From: Urechis unicinctus
Lineage: Eukaryota > Annelida > Polychaeta > Xenopneusta > Urechidae
DNA length: 64,000 nt
Direction: 5' to 3'
NCBI GenBank assembly: GCA_034190875.2
Contig: CM067346.1
Location: 15,618,809 to 15,682,808, forward strand
In this document: positions 47,930 through 60,710 of the stretch, piece by piece
How the letters are laid out: each line of letters starts with the position of its first letter
How positions within the stretch are numbered: the first letter of the stretch is position 1
Translations under genes and position numbers: made by a program
Notes under the pieces: generated by a model
The model's input: the letters and a program-made list of their open reading frames with translations, nothing else
Databases searched by the model: none
Told to the model about the DNA's origin: nothing

Positions 47930-48380
47930 ACGAATACAAAGGTGAATAGATATGTCTTGCCTCATTAAGCAGCAGCCTTTGAAGGATGAATGCGGGGAAG
48001 GGTGCTGATGAAGATGAACTAGACGAAGATCGAGAAAATGCATAATTTATCCCAGGGCATGTCTTCACCAGCCAATCGACTAGACCAGGCATTTCCAGCC
48101 TCTCGTCTAGACGAAATATGGGCAAAAGTGTTATGTGGCAAATATGGCTATCGAATGGGCAGCTCTGCTCAGCCACCACGGCACGAGTCGCAACTCGCGG
48201 CCAATAGGTTGCCCCTTATTAGTAGCCTCTTACGACACACAGAAGGAGATACTATTGTACACCCAGACCCACACGGGTAGGCAGGCTGTCTTCTTAGAAA
48301 GCAGGTTTGCGGGTGACATTTCACAACCGAGAGAGGACATACCCCCTACCCCAATTACCCCATAACTGCCAGTAGCTATC
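47930..48380 (-). mobile_element. GC-richer block with a GTCGTAAGAGGC motif, probably a decayed dispersed element
   Basis: Base composition is clearly richer in G and C than the flanks. On the minus strand it carries GTGTCGTAAGAGGCTACTAA (about 48,242-48,223), and further on a TGGCTGAGCAGAGC word (about 48,175) with some likeness to a Pol III A-box. From memory, closely similar GTCGTAAGAGGCGACTAA motifs are widely dispersed in invertebrate genomes within retroposon-derived sequence. I cannot name the family. The long frames on both strands in this block are not recognised. No flanking duplication was found. Confidence 0.35.
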
Positions 48381-48813
48381 CATAAAGCATTAAATCCTTT
48401 AGGCGGTCTCAAGATGCAAGTTTATCGCAAATATGTGGTGTACAGAATAACGTTGTGATGTGTATAAATGAACATATGATATATTGATATATCCTGAGCA
48501 CATTATTATAATTATACATTATGGCCTCTCTAACAAACATTGTTTGCTAGCATTGTTTACAAACAATAATGCACACTTTCGTTATATATGTGCTTCCATT
48601 AGGGTTTCCCTGCGTGCCAGCACAAATATGAACATGTTTATTTCTTTACAGACTCAGTTTCTGCCTATTACCATCTTCCTAAAGTATGTACCAACCGCTG
48701 TAAGCATTCATGTACTAGCAGAGCAATGTCTGGAAAGCAGCAAATTATCCCTGATATAACGACACTGGTCTCTAATTGTACTGCAACAAATTGCATATAC
48801 TATCATATTAAAT

Positions 48814-48886
48814 TATACTGTGCATTCACCTTCATAGCAGTGTTTAATCATACTGTGCATTCACCTGCATATCAGTGTTGGCATAT
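48814..48886. repeat. Two tandem copies of a 35-bp unit
   Basis: TACTGTGCATTCACC occurs at 48,816 and 48,851, and the following CAT..CAGTGTT also repeats at the same period of 35. Confidence 0.9.
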
Positions 48887-48889
48887 CGG

Positions 48890-51800
48890 CTGATCATTGC
48901 CATTCCGAAACTACCTCACTTTGTATTTAGCGTTATATACAACTATGCTTTATATCTAGGTAAGGCAACGACAGGGTTGATTGTAAGAGTACTTTTTTCG
49001 GTCGTTTAATTTTGATCGAAATCGCATTTAGGAATATGCATTGCTGTCAATGAGACATTTAGACACAACTGTCAGTAAAATGCTGCAGTTATCACGGTTC
49101 TGCTAATCAATCTTTAATACATGCTACCACAATTTGCAAGACATAAGCAATATATACCGAATGAACAAACGTACCCCTAACATGAGGTATGTTTATCCTT
49201 ATGAACAACCCACGATAACGAAGACACATTGATCATTCGAGTTATTGACAAATTACCTGTCATTAGCGGTTTTTGTCGTCCACGCATTGTTGATGGGATT
49301 GCATTTGTCAATCGTAACCATCCATTGTTGCGTGATATTAAATACAGAGGGATGACATATATGTCGGTCAACTGCCCTCCTTATTGGTCAATTTAAGTCT
49401 CAATGCGCTTAAGATAACCATAATGTAACTTATGTAAATCCCACGGAGAGAAGGATCGGCTCAAGCAAAATATGGTTTTTTATCACTCAAAATGAATTAT
49501 TTTGTGGTTTGCTTGTCACTAGCAGGTTCTACGCCTTCATAGCACCTAAATACAGCTGCACAAAACTCATCAGCACCAGTGGCCGAAACTAAGGTGCAGT
49601 TTATGAAAAATGCGTGCGTGTGTTTGTGTGTCTGCTAATGATGAGGTAAGTAGATCGGGAGGTTTATGTTTGAGAGGACGAGATGCGGTTCATATAACTA
49701 ACCATGATTAGGATCCTTACGCCCCTCAGTGACAGGGCCATCATTGTCACTAATTTTATTTTACCTGCCATATGTGATCTGTTGTGTTAGAGAGACAAAT
49801 AACATCACCATTGGCAACATATTCGATTGCCTCTATACTTGCTTAGCTCGTAAACACGCCTTTCGCCACCACATGCAGGCATCTAAGCAGACGTCTTTGT
49901 CTGCCATTCGTAATTCATAGAACTGTTGACACTACCCATTGTTACATGGTGACACATGCAAATGAATGGCACGCTTCTTCTGTGTTGACGTATGTCGATT
50001 AAGGTACTTACAAACCACAAAGTTGGTGAGTTTTCGCTACTCTTTAATGTTTTGTGTGTTCAGCATTTCACACGGCAAACCGATTGCAAATGCAAATATG
50101 AACGGTATTCCTAACTTACAACAGACTAAACAAAAACCGTGTTGCGTATGAAACACCGGAATAACGTACAGCTAAATAGACGATGACAAGTAGCTGCTCG
50201 ACTACATGCTGACACGATCGTGCGATTTTTGTGCACTGATGGTCCTGAATTGTCTTGTCTTTTATCATTTATATCGGTTCGTACTATCGTATAAAAACCA
50301 TATTAGAATCAATTCGAATGCTTTCCCACTGCAAGGGGTTATATGGCATTCGTGTCAATGCCGCCGATCTGCCTAGTTCTTGTGAATCAAGTTGTGGAGC
50401 CTATGTGCGAGGTAATAAGAACCTTTCTCTCCGCTCGCATCACCACAACCGTGAATTAGCCAGCAACCTCATAACTTCCTTCCCTGAGCGGTACATTGAT
50501 TAAGCCTCTACACCAAGTGAAACAATATCGATCAAATACATGGGGTATTCAAAAAGAAGATAATTACTTCAATAACTGTTGTGTATTTTACATCACAAAG
50601 TCAGCCTATGCCATTTCCTTACTTAAATCATTTCATTTAGATAGCACCCTTGCAATGATACTGCTATGGGGCTAATTGTAACTATGAATGAGTTTACAAT
50701 AACTTGCCCTAAGAATATGATAAGAAATGATTCAAGACTTACATATTAGACAAGCATTTACCTCGTATATGTCTTGTACATATTGATGAAACTCTGGCAC
50801 AAGCACATTCCAATGACTAACGCAGCAAAGTAATAAGCAATTATCAATCCACGTTTCAGCTGCATGCTTCTAGGAAGATGGTTGAAAGACGAAGCAACCC
50901 CTTCAGTACCCAAAAGGGAGTATTGCTTGATTGCTTATTCAATCTCTCAAATATATACTAATTTAATCATGCACTTTAGCTCTTGTGTCTGTACGTCAGT
51001 CCGTTTGTAAACTTGTGCTGTTACGTATTCTTATTAAGCAAGCTCTTATCATCAAATTACACATGTTGATGTATCTATTCAATCTAAAAATAAGCATTGC
51101 ACGGCCTATGACCACTGAGTGATTATAGAAGAGCTTATAAGTATCTATTTAACCATGTAAACCTAACCAGGGCTCTCAGAACCCGAGCTCCCGGCCACGT
51201 GTTCATATGTTGTTTTGCTTCTGTAACAAGGAAGCTTTTTTGAGCGATGAAGGCATTGTGATTGATGTGTAACAGAGTAGACGTTGCACTGTTATTGTGT
51301 AACCTATGTAACCTTTCTCCCTGTATTTCCTGGAATAGTGGACAATCATAAATCCTCAGTATCAGTTTTAGAAAGTCAAGCATGAGTTGACCAAATACAA
51401 ATGTCTGACCACATATATCCCTAAAATGAATATGTACTCTTTAGGAATAAGTATAAAAAATCTGGTTAATGCATTTCCTGAAGTCATCATTATTAACGAA
51501 TGTTTAACCATCTACTGTGCTATATGGTATCCATTGCAATGGAAGTGGAATTCGACATTGCGATTCCAGACTAGATGGATTCCTACAAGGTTACCCTCTG
51601 ACCTAGCTCAGATGACGGTTGATGGTTTACTGTGCATAATATGCAAACACACATTTAGCAAGAGTGATGGGGGGGGCGCTTACTGTTGCTATGAACAACT
51701 TTGCTTTACAGTGAGTAGAAAGGTTGTTGATAATTTATGTATGTAATGAAGTACTATGTAGTCAATTACCGTTATCACATAAATGTAACTATGCAACTGT

Positions 51801-51934
51801 ACGTAGTAATATGATGTCTTACAATATTTTATGTTAAACATTACAAAACATCTTAAACACCAACATAACGACAGGGCACACTTGCAAATTATTTGTCCAA
51901 AAAGGTTGACCGACGAGCATTTGCCAACATATGA
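48890..51934. other. Long stretch without recognised genes
   Basis: Only unrecognised short frames (for example 50,255-50,503 and 51,387-51,746 plus). One good isolated donor consensus (GATGAG then GTAAGTAG) lies at about 49,645 with no exon I can assign. Confidence 0.35.
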
Positions 51935-52545
51935 AACTACGGCATTTCAGCAAGAAACAACGCTAAGTTTAAGGAACATGGTCTCATAGCCAAATTCAAA
52001 CGAATCAAAGTTGTGTCTTCAACAACCACAGTGAGTGTGGGGGAGGAAGGCAATGCAGATGTGCATTCGCTGTCAGGGCAGCTACACAAGGAACTTAATT
52101 TTATCGCCATAAGCTGATTTGCATCCAGCAGTGGAATTCAAGAGCCACCTTTGTCAAACCAGTCTAGGTCACGCTATTGGACAGCAATGAGGGTAGTAAA
52201 TTTTTTTGAACTCCGGAATCGTTTTTAAACCGATTCGATATGGCACATGTGTCGCACTGGTCCGATCATTCGAATTTTCGAGAGACATCTGTGGCAAACA
52301 CTGTGGTAGTTTAATGCTGTTCTACGGGTTACTCCGTAAGCCATTCTGACAGCGACATATATTGCATGGCTGCTATTAAGGAATATGGTCACAAGTTTGT
52401 TTATGGTGGCTACAATTCTGAAACTACATTGACTGTGGCAGTTGGAGACCTACGGGGAGTTAATAGGAAGTCGGCCGTTCGTTTTGGCCAACGTCGTATT
52501 CACGGTGCGTTCTACGTCATTGATGCTTTATTCCTCGGTATCTAG
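51935..52545 (+). pseudogene. Broken coding-like stretch of unknown family
   Basis: Coding-like plus-strand patches follow one another in more than one frame: FKEHGLIAKFKRIKVVSS and SVGEEGNADVHSLSGQLHK early, HVSHWSDHSNFRETSVAN in the middle, and IKEYGHKFVYGGYNSETTLT with AVGDLRGVNRKSAVRFGQ late. Codon composition is protein-like and repeats are absent. TTTCAG just before 51,951 could be a splice acceptor. I do not recognise the family and cannot say whether it was a host gene or a mobile element's protein. It looks broken. Confidence 0.35.
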
Positions 52546-52713
52546 TGAGCAGTGCACTTGAACGTCCTGTTGCTGTTATCACAAGACGCAAGGCTAAAAT
52601 AATGTGTAGTTTGTGCATGATTGATGCAATGGAAGCATTATGCAGAATCAGTAAAGGATTACATGACGTGACCATTTGAAAGACTATTGCAGGCCAGTGG
52701 CCCACTTGCCTTA

Positions 52714-52795
52714 TGTTGGATGTTTTAAGTTGATCGTTTGAGCATAGCAATTATGTAAGCAAATCCCAAAAAGCTCAAAGGATAATGTTATACAT
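52714..52795 (+). repeat. Short dispersed repeat, copy 1 of 3
   Basis: Core AGTTGATC.TTTGAGCATAGCAATTAT.AAGC shared with 54,690-54,765 and 63,074-63,165. Copies 1 and 3 also share AAGCTC.A.GGATAAT afterwards. All are in the same orientation. Confidence 0.8.
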
Positions 52796-52957
52796 GGGGA
52801 GACTTGCGAAAGTATAAAAGCCGCTGGAGACACTTCATGTCCAAAAACGGACATACGCCATGCAATTTTCTAACGTATTGAAGAATCACCGAGTGTAGTA
52901 GCATTATTGTTTCCACAAAGTTTAAACTTGTTATCAACACGAACAGTGTGCATTTGA

Positions 52958-52971
52958 ACCCCCCCCCCCTC
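52958..52971 (+). repeat. C homopolymer run
   Basis: About eleven consecutive C followed by a pyrimidine-rich stretch. Complementary in type to the G runs at 11.8 kb. Confidence 0.9.
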
Positions 52972-53469
52972 CTATCCTCTTCAACAAAGACAGGTTTCGT
53001 ATACCAGTTAGTTGTTTGCTTTATTATGGTCAGGATAATAATAGCACGAATCGGCGAACGCCAAAAATCTGAATATTTCGTTGCTTGAAGGTCAAAATGT
53101 TTTAAATACGACGGAGCTAACATTCCAGGTATTTCTCCCAGCAAAGTTTGCTTCATGAAATATGATAAATTTCGAAATTATGCTCCCAGAATAATTTATC
53201 GCCATTGAATGCAAGTGATTGCACGAAATATGAAGCCCCTTCATCGCAGAATCATTAATTGTACATACTAGCTCTTGATTTAGCCGTGTAGTTCATACAG
53301 ACGATGTTGTTTATATGATAACAACATCCACAAGATATATACTATCATTGTCATGCTCCATCATTTCGGTTGTTTTCACTGTTTGCAAATAGGAGCAATG
53401 TGGTTGAACAAATGAACTTATAGTCATTGCACGACTGTTTTTCAGTAATTTGCTGTCTCTGACTTATAT

Positions 53470-54575
53470 GTAGTGGGTATTGAGGACGTTGTAACTTGTT
53501 AGCTAGCGATGGCTTGGATTCTTATATGCAGGAAATAGCTCTATACTGTCTCGTCTGTTAATTGAAAGTTTGATGTGAAGGAGATTCTATAAATGCATTG
53601 ACGTAAACCTAATGAGAGCATTATTTTTTTACGAAGAAGGATAACGTCATGGTTTATTACATTGGCTGACAGCAGTCGTGTCATAGAATTAAGCCATACA
53701 AAAGAATTTCGCGATAAACTAGCGTGGAATCGGAAGGCTATTGTAGTTGACCAACATTAACTCAACATGCGTCCATGCAATGCATTTATTTTAATGACGC
53801 TTCTTCACGTTAATGGATTAATCTTCTCCACTTTTCTTGCTAATCATGCCATTTGCGTTAGCATTGCTGGAACATTAGTGGGTCATCCATAGAGACTAAC
53901 ACAGTTAGAACATTATCTGGGAAAGGCCTGGTCTCAGAATCCTTATGTAATTCGATTGACGTGTGGACGTGTGGACCAAGACCATCTTTTGCTTTGTGTA
54001 TCAATCCGATCATTGTGTTTCTTTCATGAATCTAAACTACCAACTTATCTCGCTCAAATGAATCATAAAACCACATTTCGTCTTCTGTGATGATTCATCT
54101 TGCGCTTTAAAAACATAGAAAACCCCCGATTACAGACGGTGTTGAAATGTAATCCCTCTTTAATCACACGGTGTAATGCTATTAGAACCCCACAGTCGCA
54201 AATTGTGGAGTTGTTTTGGTTGTGGGAATTGTGGGACAAAAACGCATTTCGATATCTTACCCAATGACTGATCACAAATATGTAGTTATTCATTGCCTTG
54301 ATGATTGGTCATTATTAACCATACAATAATTGTTAATATCATCCGCATGATGTCGCTAATGTTTTGATTATCCATTTGCCATCGGGGGAAGGGGTCGGTA
54401 CATCGACCATATTATATATCACCAGGCAATCGGCACGCAGTAAATTGCCTTACGAGCTTGTATGAAGGGGCTGAATAATTGAATACGTTACCATGGTTAT
54501 TTAATCACGGACCCATGGTGTATGTACAATTCGTGATATATCACAGGTAGGCTTCTCCGCTATTACATATTTACA
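53470..54575. repeat. 1.1-kb segmental duplicate, copy 1
   Basis: Collinear with 59,640-60,710 (offset about 6.2 kb, direct). Shared landmarks in order: GAGAGCATTATT, GGTTTATTACAT.GGCTG, AATGACGCTTCTTCAC.TTAATGGATT, ATCATGCCATTTGCGTT, GGTGTTGAAATGTAATCCCTC, GGGTCG.TAC, CACCAGG.AATC.GCA and ATATATCACAGG. About 75-80% alike by eye. No coding frame survives in both. Confidence 0.85.
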
Positions 54576-54689
54576 CTTTTGTGGTTCGCGTTTCGATTAA
54601 TATTAAATAGAATTGAAAGAACTGCATGCTGTGAAACTATCTGCACATTTCCGATGATAACTCCAAATGTTTGCGACTAAGTTCATATA

Positions 54690-54765
54690 CTGACTAAAAT
54701 GGGATGCTTACAGTTGATCTCTTGAGCATAGCAATTATAGAAGCATTTCCATTTATTCATAGTCT
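54690..54765 (+). repeat. Short dispersed repeat, copy 2 of 3
   Basis: Reads AATGGGATGCTTACAGTTGATC and on into the shared core. Closest to copy 3, which has the same upstream words. Confidence 0.8.
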
Positions 54766-55893
54766 TGACCTTCAACTAATACAATATCAGCAATACCGGG
54801 AGTCACATGAAGTTATGTGTCCTCAATTTAATAAGTTGTCGTCGTATGCCTTGTGTTACTGAGTGCATATGAGTCATATATGTTCATTATAAGGGGGCAT
54901 TTGAACTGGTAAAGAACAAACCGTGTCTCAGTATTACTGAATAGATGAGTCTGTTCTTACTTTCTTTCAAGACGCATGTCGACGATGACAATGTTTAACA
55001 TATATTGGCGAGAATACAGGCAATGCTGTCTTCGTGAAACTGCCAAATTACCCATGTTTTGATGGGACCATTCCAGTGTAGTACGGGGTTGTGTAATCAA
55101 AGCGGAATCATTATTGGCTGATATAAAGCAAGCAACTTTGAGCAATATATTCAGCTGGTTTCGGCAAAAGTGCATAAATGTAAGATGCAAATTATTAACG
55201 TATTGTACTTTCATGCCATAAAATTATCAAATACCAAACCAATACTTACCGCTCTGACAGATTAACTTTGTCTAACCTCCGAAAGTTATTACGATATTTA
55301 TTACCGATATGTCACAGTTTATGTTTATGAAACCGATATTCTTGCCTAACAACTTTACCAGCACTATATAGCGCCATTATGAGTTACTCAAAATGGTATG
55401 ATTGCCATGTCTATTTTTCAAACACATTTTATTCATAGTCAACGTAATGACAGTGACTTTTAATGTTAATCGATTGTTGGTAGTAACTACCGTCGACCAT
55501 TATGAACAAATTGCTCCACTGCGATTGTCAGGACGACGTCATTTCTCAGAGAAGTTCCTCCCCATTACCTTCTCGTCATTGATACAGAGCACCTCAGCTA
55601 TGGTTTGCTTTTCATGGCTCTAAAGCCAGACAATTAGAAGAGGCCATTATCAAGATGCATAGGCGATATGCGTGAAATATGTTAACCTGACGATAAGTGT
55701 TCGCATTGAGTGCTGAGTTCATTCAAACGGGTTGTACCAGTTAATAGCACTATATATAGGCGCCTACCAGAGAACCAAATGTATCGCGCAATATCAAATA
55801 AGAGGCAAACGAGATTTGCAATACAGCAGGCAATAACGGTACACAGCAATCGCCAGCATATAGTATTATGTGTTGACTGCAGAGCATAATTGT

Positions 55894-55990
55894 ACTTTCA
55901 CTATTGCAAGCTACCCCTGTGATAATCTATGACTGTTGGACAAAGCTCTTTCACTATTGCAAGCATACCCCAAGCGATAATCTATGATTG
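55894..55990. repeat. Tandem pair, period about 53-55 bp
   Basis: CTTTCACTATTGCAAGC at 55,895 and 55,948, then GATAATCTATGA at 55,921 and 55,976. Confidence 0.85.
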
Positions 55991-56035
55991 TTTTTTATCT
56001 AGACCAGATTTTTCCAGCAGCATGGCCACCAAGCG

Positions 56036-56163
56036 ACCTAAATATATACTACATATAATCATTTTTATCTCGACGCTCTTGATCCATCCGCCAAGTTTTT
56101 GCTATCCAGATCGTAAAAAACCTAAATATATACTACATATAATCTATTTACGCTCGACGCTCA
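56036..56163. repeat. Tandem pair, period 84 bp
   Basis: CCTAAATATATACTACATAT at 56,037 and 56,121, and CTCGACGCTC at 56,069 and 56,153. Intervening sequence is less alike. It adjoins the 53-bp pair, so two slippage events of different period lie side by side. Confidence 0.85.
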
Positions 56164-57639
56164 AACAGAAACTTAGTTTCTTGATAACAGCAAAGAAGTG
56201 TTACGCCGGCTGCATTTGGCAAGAGAAGACAAGTCTGTCAAATCGGCTTTCCTTTGATGAACTATTCCATCTACTTAAATACAACGTCTCAGATATATCT
56301 ATCAAATGGAAGCATGTAAGCTTCCTGCTATGATTAACACTTGATAATAGGTGTGAACCATTTCTTACCTTCTACCATAATATAAGCTCCAGGATGTTCA
56401 TGGTCGGACTACCACGTTTTCTATTGGTCCATCTAATCCATATCGACCTTCGACGTGATTAGCTCGATTTCTCTTATATCATATTTTAGCAGAGTAGTAT
56501 ATCTTTGTTTGACTTCACGACTATTAAAACGAGAAGCATCGTCTTCTCAACATCAACACCAATATCAGTGAAGAAAGAACCTATCACATACCATGTTATA
56601 CCGAAACAGACAGCTTACAGGCGTCCATATTGGGCTGCAAATGCAACTTACGTCGTCAACAATTGTACACATGAAGGCCTGTGAGGACACAGCTTGCAAT
56701 AATACGTTGAATGCGGGTATATTGACCCTGAGTGCTGGCGTCATTGACATCATAAATAGTAATTGTTTTTGCATACAAAAGACACCAGCAACTTATGCTT
56801 TAACCTAAAACAAGGAACAACGTCATCGTGTGCAACGAGTACGTCATCTGTGGAATATCAGTTTGTTAACACAGATGTTTAAGCATTGCCTTGTCACATG
56901 TAACGCTCAAATACGCCATGAGATACCTTGCTGTATTTATCGCATTATCAAACATTTGACTGATATCCTTTCAGATAATTTGGAACAAAAGTGAGCAAAT
57001 ATTTCTTCTGTCTTTGTTAAAACCGGTCTATGAATCAATGCCCTTTGGGAAATGCACGATTGCTAAATTTCAGTATTGTTTACAGCATAATTACGGTCTG
57101 CATCTGTCATATCATATTATGAAATGTTATCATGCTGAATCAATTGGTTGATTAAGCACATTGTGCCTATTGACAGACGAAACCGCTGATTTTGGGAGAG
57201 ATTGCTAATGTGGTAAACTAAATCGAACTAATCTAATTTTTAGCACGGTGGCACGTTACACGAAAAATCAGTGAGCAAAATGGCCAATCTCGTTTTGCTG
57301 TATTTTCATCATCAAGCATTAGTGTGCATATGATCGCAAGATGCAGCAGCTGGATGAAGCATATTCAAGACTTTATCCTTCTTATACTGATATTGTTCAT
57401 TTATCATTTAGTTGGAGACTATTATAATTAGTGCATTATGCGCGGAATACACTACGGGCGAGCCTATTATAATTGTGAGCGGTGTATCGTACATTAAAAA
57501 CACTCATGAGCGACATTGTGCTTTTTATGGTAATGTATTAAGCACCAAAGTGCCCGTTGACATCACCGCCTACCAATTATGACCAAGTGATGTATTGCCA
57601 TTGTTCTAGGCAAACCCTACTAGCGTACACATGGTGTGC

Positions 57640-58010
57640 ATATGTATTTGCGTCATTCGTTCCAGGCTTGCTGAATCAATGCGGAAATATGACTCACCCT
57701 TTTTTCCTTTGCTCTAACATGATACAAGTAGCTTTCATTGATCAGTCATCAATCAATCATTGTTTACACATCAATGCAGAATGGTGTATCATATGTGTAA
57801 TTAAGTGTTTGCAACTTCACCGCTATGGGGTGGCAATTTGTGTCATTCGTTCAAGGCTTGCTTAATCAATGCGGAAATATGTCTCACCCTCCTTTTCTTT
57901 GTTCTTACATGATACGAGTTTTTATCGATTGATCTGTCATCAATCAATGAGTGTTTGCACATCAATGACGAATGGTGTATCAGATGTGAAACTACGTGTA
58001 TGTTCATGTT
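57640..58010. repeat. Tandem duplication, period about 190 bp
   Basis: GTCATTCGTTC..GGCTTGCT.AATCAATGCGG recurs at 57,652 and 57,841, followed in both by CATCAATCAATNA and ACATCAATG..GAATGGTGTATCA. A fragment of the same start occurs at about 59,599-59,630. A 102-codon frame (57,557-57,865) crosses the repeat junction and is not credible as a gene. Confidence 0.85.
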
Positions 58011-59640
58011 TATGCTACTGTAAGTGGCTGTCAGCCAAATTCTTACTCCGTCATTGTCATTTTCGATAATTGAGTAACCTTCTGTAAAGTTGGATATGAC
58101 GCTCTGATATGGAAATTATTGAGATCGTTTCTCAAGAAATTATTGGGTCGTGGTGAAATGGAATAATACGGGCTAGAGGTGTGGGTCTGGATGTTATTCC
58201 GGTCTCAACGTCAATTATTAGTTAATTTGTTAGCGTAGCCTAGGATAAACCTACTGATGGAGTCTCGCAAGTAATTAGAAGGATAGATGACATAATACTC
58301 ATTGTGAAGTCGCCAGCCCTACGTGGTTAGTGAATGTCCACTTGTGTTGAAAAGTCATTTAGTGCCGTGTTCGTCGTAACGGGCAATTATTTCCCAAATT
58401 GGAGATTCGTGACGAGCGATACAGGTGCGAATTGATGCAGAATGATTGGACGCAAGAAAAGGTTAAGATTGGGATTCCTGTGCCACTTCATTTATGTACA
58501 AAACGTGGAGACAGTCGTCTGTACAGCTTTAATTAGACTTTCATATTATACTTTGTTTAAACTTTGGGATTAATAACATTCCAGAACATTTTCATTGTTA
58601 TTTGGAAACATCAAGTCGGGGATAACATTTACACTGCCGAAATCAACTCATGAAAAGCTCATTAAAACATTGTAAAGCAAGCTAGCCTTAACTTTTACAC
58701 TTCACTTCGTTACGGAACTTTTTTCTAAACACTTTAACGAACTGATGAATATCGAATATCGAATACATTCTTTCGAAACTATCGTCAAACAAAATATGCT
58801 TTAACCATCTGTTTTAAAGCATCTCTTATACTGTTCAGCAATTTGTGCTATCGGTTTCATTACCCTTAACATAGAGCATTATTTGCTTTAACCGGAGCTT
58901 ATAAATACATTCCTCCTGAAAGCGTCATTGCAAGTTTTAAATCAAAGTTATCTATTGTCACAACCAATTGGTGAGACTACCTCAAAGGTGAATCTCGAAT
59001 CCAATATTCACGGACTCTTTATTACACACTAATCATTCCTGTTAACCCATTATTATTCATTCCTGTAAATACCTCATATTATTCACCGACATTTTGGCTC
59101 TCAATCATTATTGACTATTTAATCGTGGCATCATCTCCATGCGTGCTATCGAAGTGAGATGATTATCTGTGACGGCTGTTGACAACGTGGCTTCACCTCC
59201 ATTGTGTAATTAGTGTGGAAGGTATGGTGTCAATCATATGTCTCAGAGGATTGGGTGCTTGGGACTAAATAATTTACAACAGCTGAGCGTATTACATGGA
59301 CTGATGTATATTTTCTATCAATTAAACTAAATAGCCGGTATCATTTGGAGATAGTAACAGGCCGAATGTCAACAACAGCATCTTGTTGTTAATGCCTCAC
59401 ATTCAACCGATGCCAGTGAACCAAAAGGTCATAATGTATTCAAAAGCTTGGTAGCTTATCAAATGTCCTGGCACAAATATCAACTGACATCTTGTTAACT
59501 AGGTAAATTTATACAACACCAGAGAACCATAGGAAAAAGCTTTTATTCTTGTAAATCCCTTCATATATAATGCACGGCCATCGTGTCGCTATATTTATGT
59601 CATTCGTTCCAGACTCGCAGTATCGAATGTTATACCCATA
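58010..59640. other. No recognised feature
   Basis: AT-rich, no frame above 60 codons, one partial copy of the 190-bp repeat near its right end. Confidence 0.4.
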
Positions 59641-60710
59641 TGTTAATGTGGCCTGTATTTGGAATTGAGGAGGCTTTCAATTGCCACTGAACGATGGCTT
59701 ACACTACCAAATGCTGTATATAGCTCTATATTGTTTTGTCTATCAATTATAGGTTTGATGTTAATGATTTTAGCCTTTGTGAAAGAGCTTCCAGAAATGC
59801 ATTGAAGGAAATCTATTGAGAGCATTATTATGGTTTATTACATCGGCTGGCACCAGTCGTATTATAGTATTGAGCCATACCAAAGGATTCCGCGATAAAC
59901 AAGCAATGCTTCGTGTGGAATCTGTAGACTTTTGTTGTGGATAAACATAAACTCAATACTCATCCATGCAATGTATTTATTTGGTTGACGCTTCTTCACT
60001 TTAATGGATTCGTCTTCTCCACTCTCCTTAGCAATCATGCCATTTGCGTTGTTATTGTTGTAACATTCATCTATCATCCACCCAGGATAACACAGGAAGC
60101 ATATTAACTACGAAAGGCCTAGTCTAAGTATTCAAAAGTAATCCCATGGATCCCACGGTGTTGAAATGTAATCCCTCCTTTATCACATGGTTTAATGCTA
60201 TCACTAACCCACAGACGCGAATTATGAATTTACTTTGTCTGGTCTATTGTTCGACAAGGAACGCATTTAGATATCAAACTCAAACACTGTTAACAACTTT
60301 TGTATTATTAATAATTAATGATTGGTAAATATCAACGATACAATGATTGCTAATATCGGTCACATGATATTTTTCTTACGTCGTTGACTTTTCAATTATC
60401 CACTTCCATTTAGGGTAGGGGGTCGTTACGTTCCCCACACTACATTTCACCAGGAAATCCGCATGTAATAAATTACCTTATGAGCTTATATGAATGGGGG
60501 GAATAATTTAATAGGTTTCCATGGTAATTCATTCACGGACTCACAATGTATCTACAATAGGTGACTCAGTACAGGGTGGCCTGTTAGCGTGGCTACTCAA
60601 GTTGCACTAGAGGATGGCAATGGTGAATTCTTTAAGTAGGTTATTCAGCATATATAGACAATATATGGTATACGGAATATATCACAGGCTGTCCTCTCCG
60701 CTATTGAACA
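59640..60710. repeat. 1.1-kb segmental duplicate, copy 2
   Basis: Partner of 53,470-54,575. Relative to copy 1 it has about 0.11 kb more at about 60,557-60,675. Confidence 0.85.

Noticed and set aside
47925-48280. Overlapping 60-84-codon frames in the GC-richer block
   Set aside because: Open on both strands because stops are rare in GC-richer DNA. No recognised domain.
49636-49655. Strong splice donor consensus at about 49,645
   Set aside because: A single donor without a supported upstream coding exon or a partner acceptor is expected by chance in 64 kb.
51387-51746. 119-codon plus-strand frame
   Set aside because: No domain, no copy, no context. It includes a G-run and ends near AT-rich sequence. 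Likely chance.
52788-53156. 122-codon minus-strand frame
   Set aside because: Crosses the C homopolymer run and overlaps the short dispersed repeat. No domain recognised.
57557-57865. 102-codon plus-strand frame
   Set aside because: Spans the junction of the 190-bp tandem pair. The two halves do not keep frame as a repeat protein.
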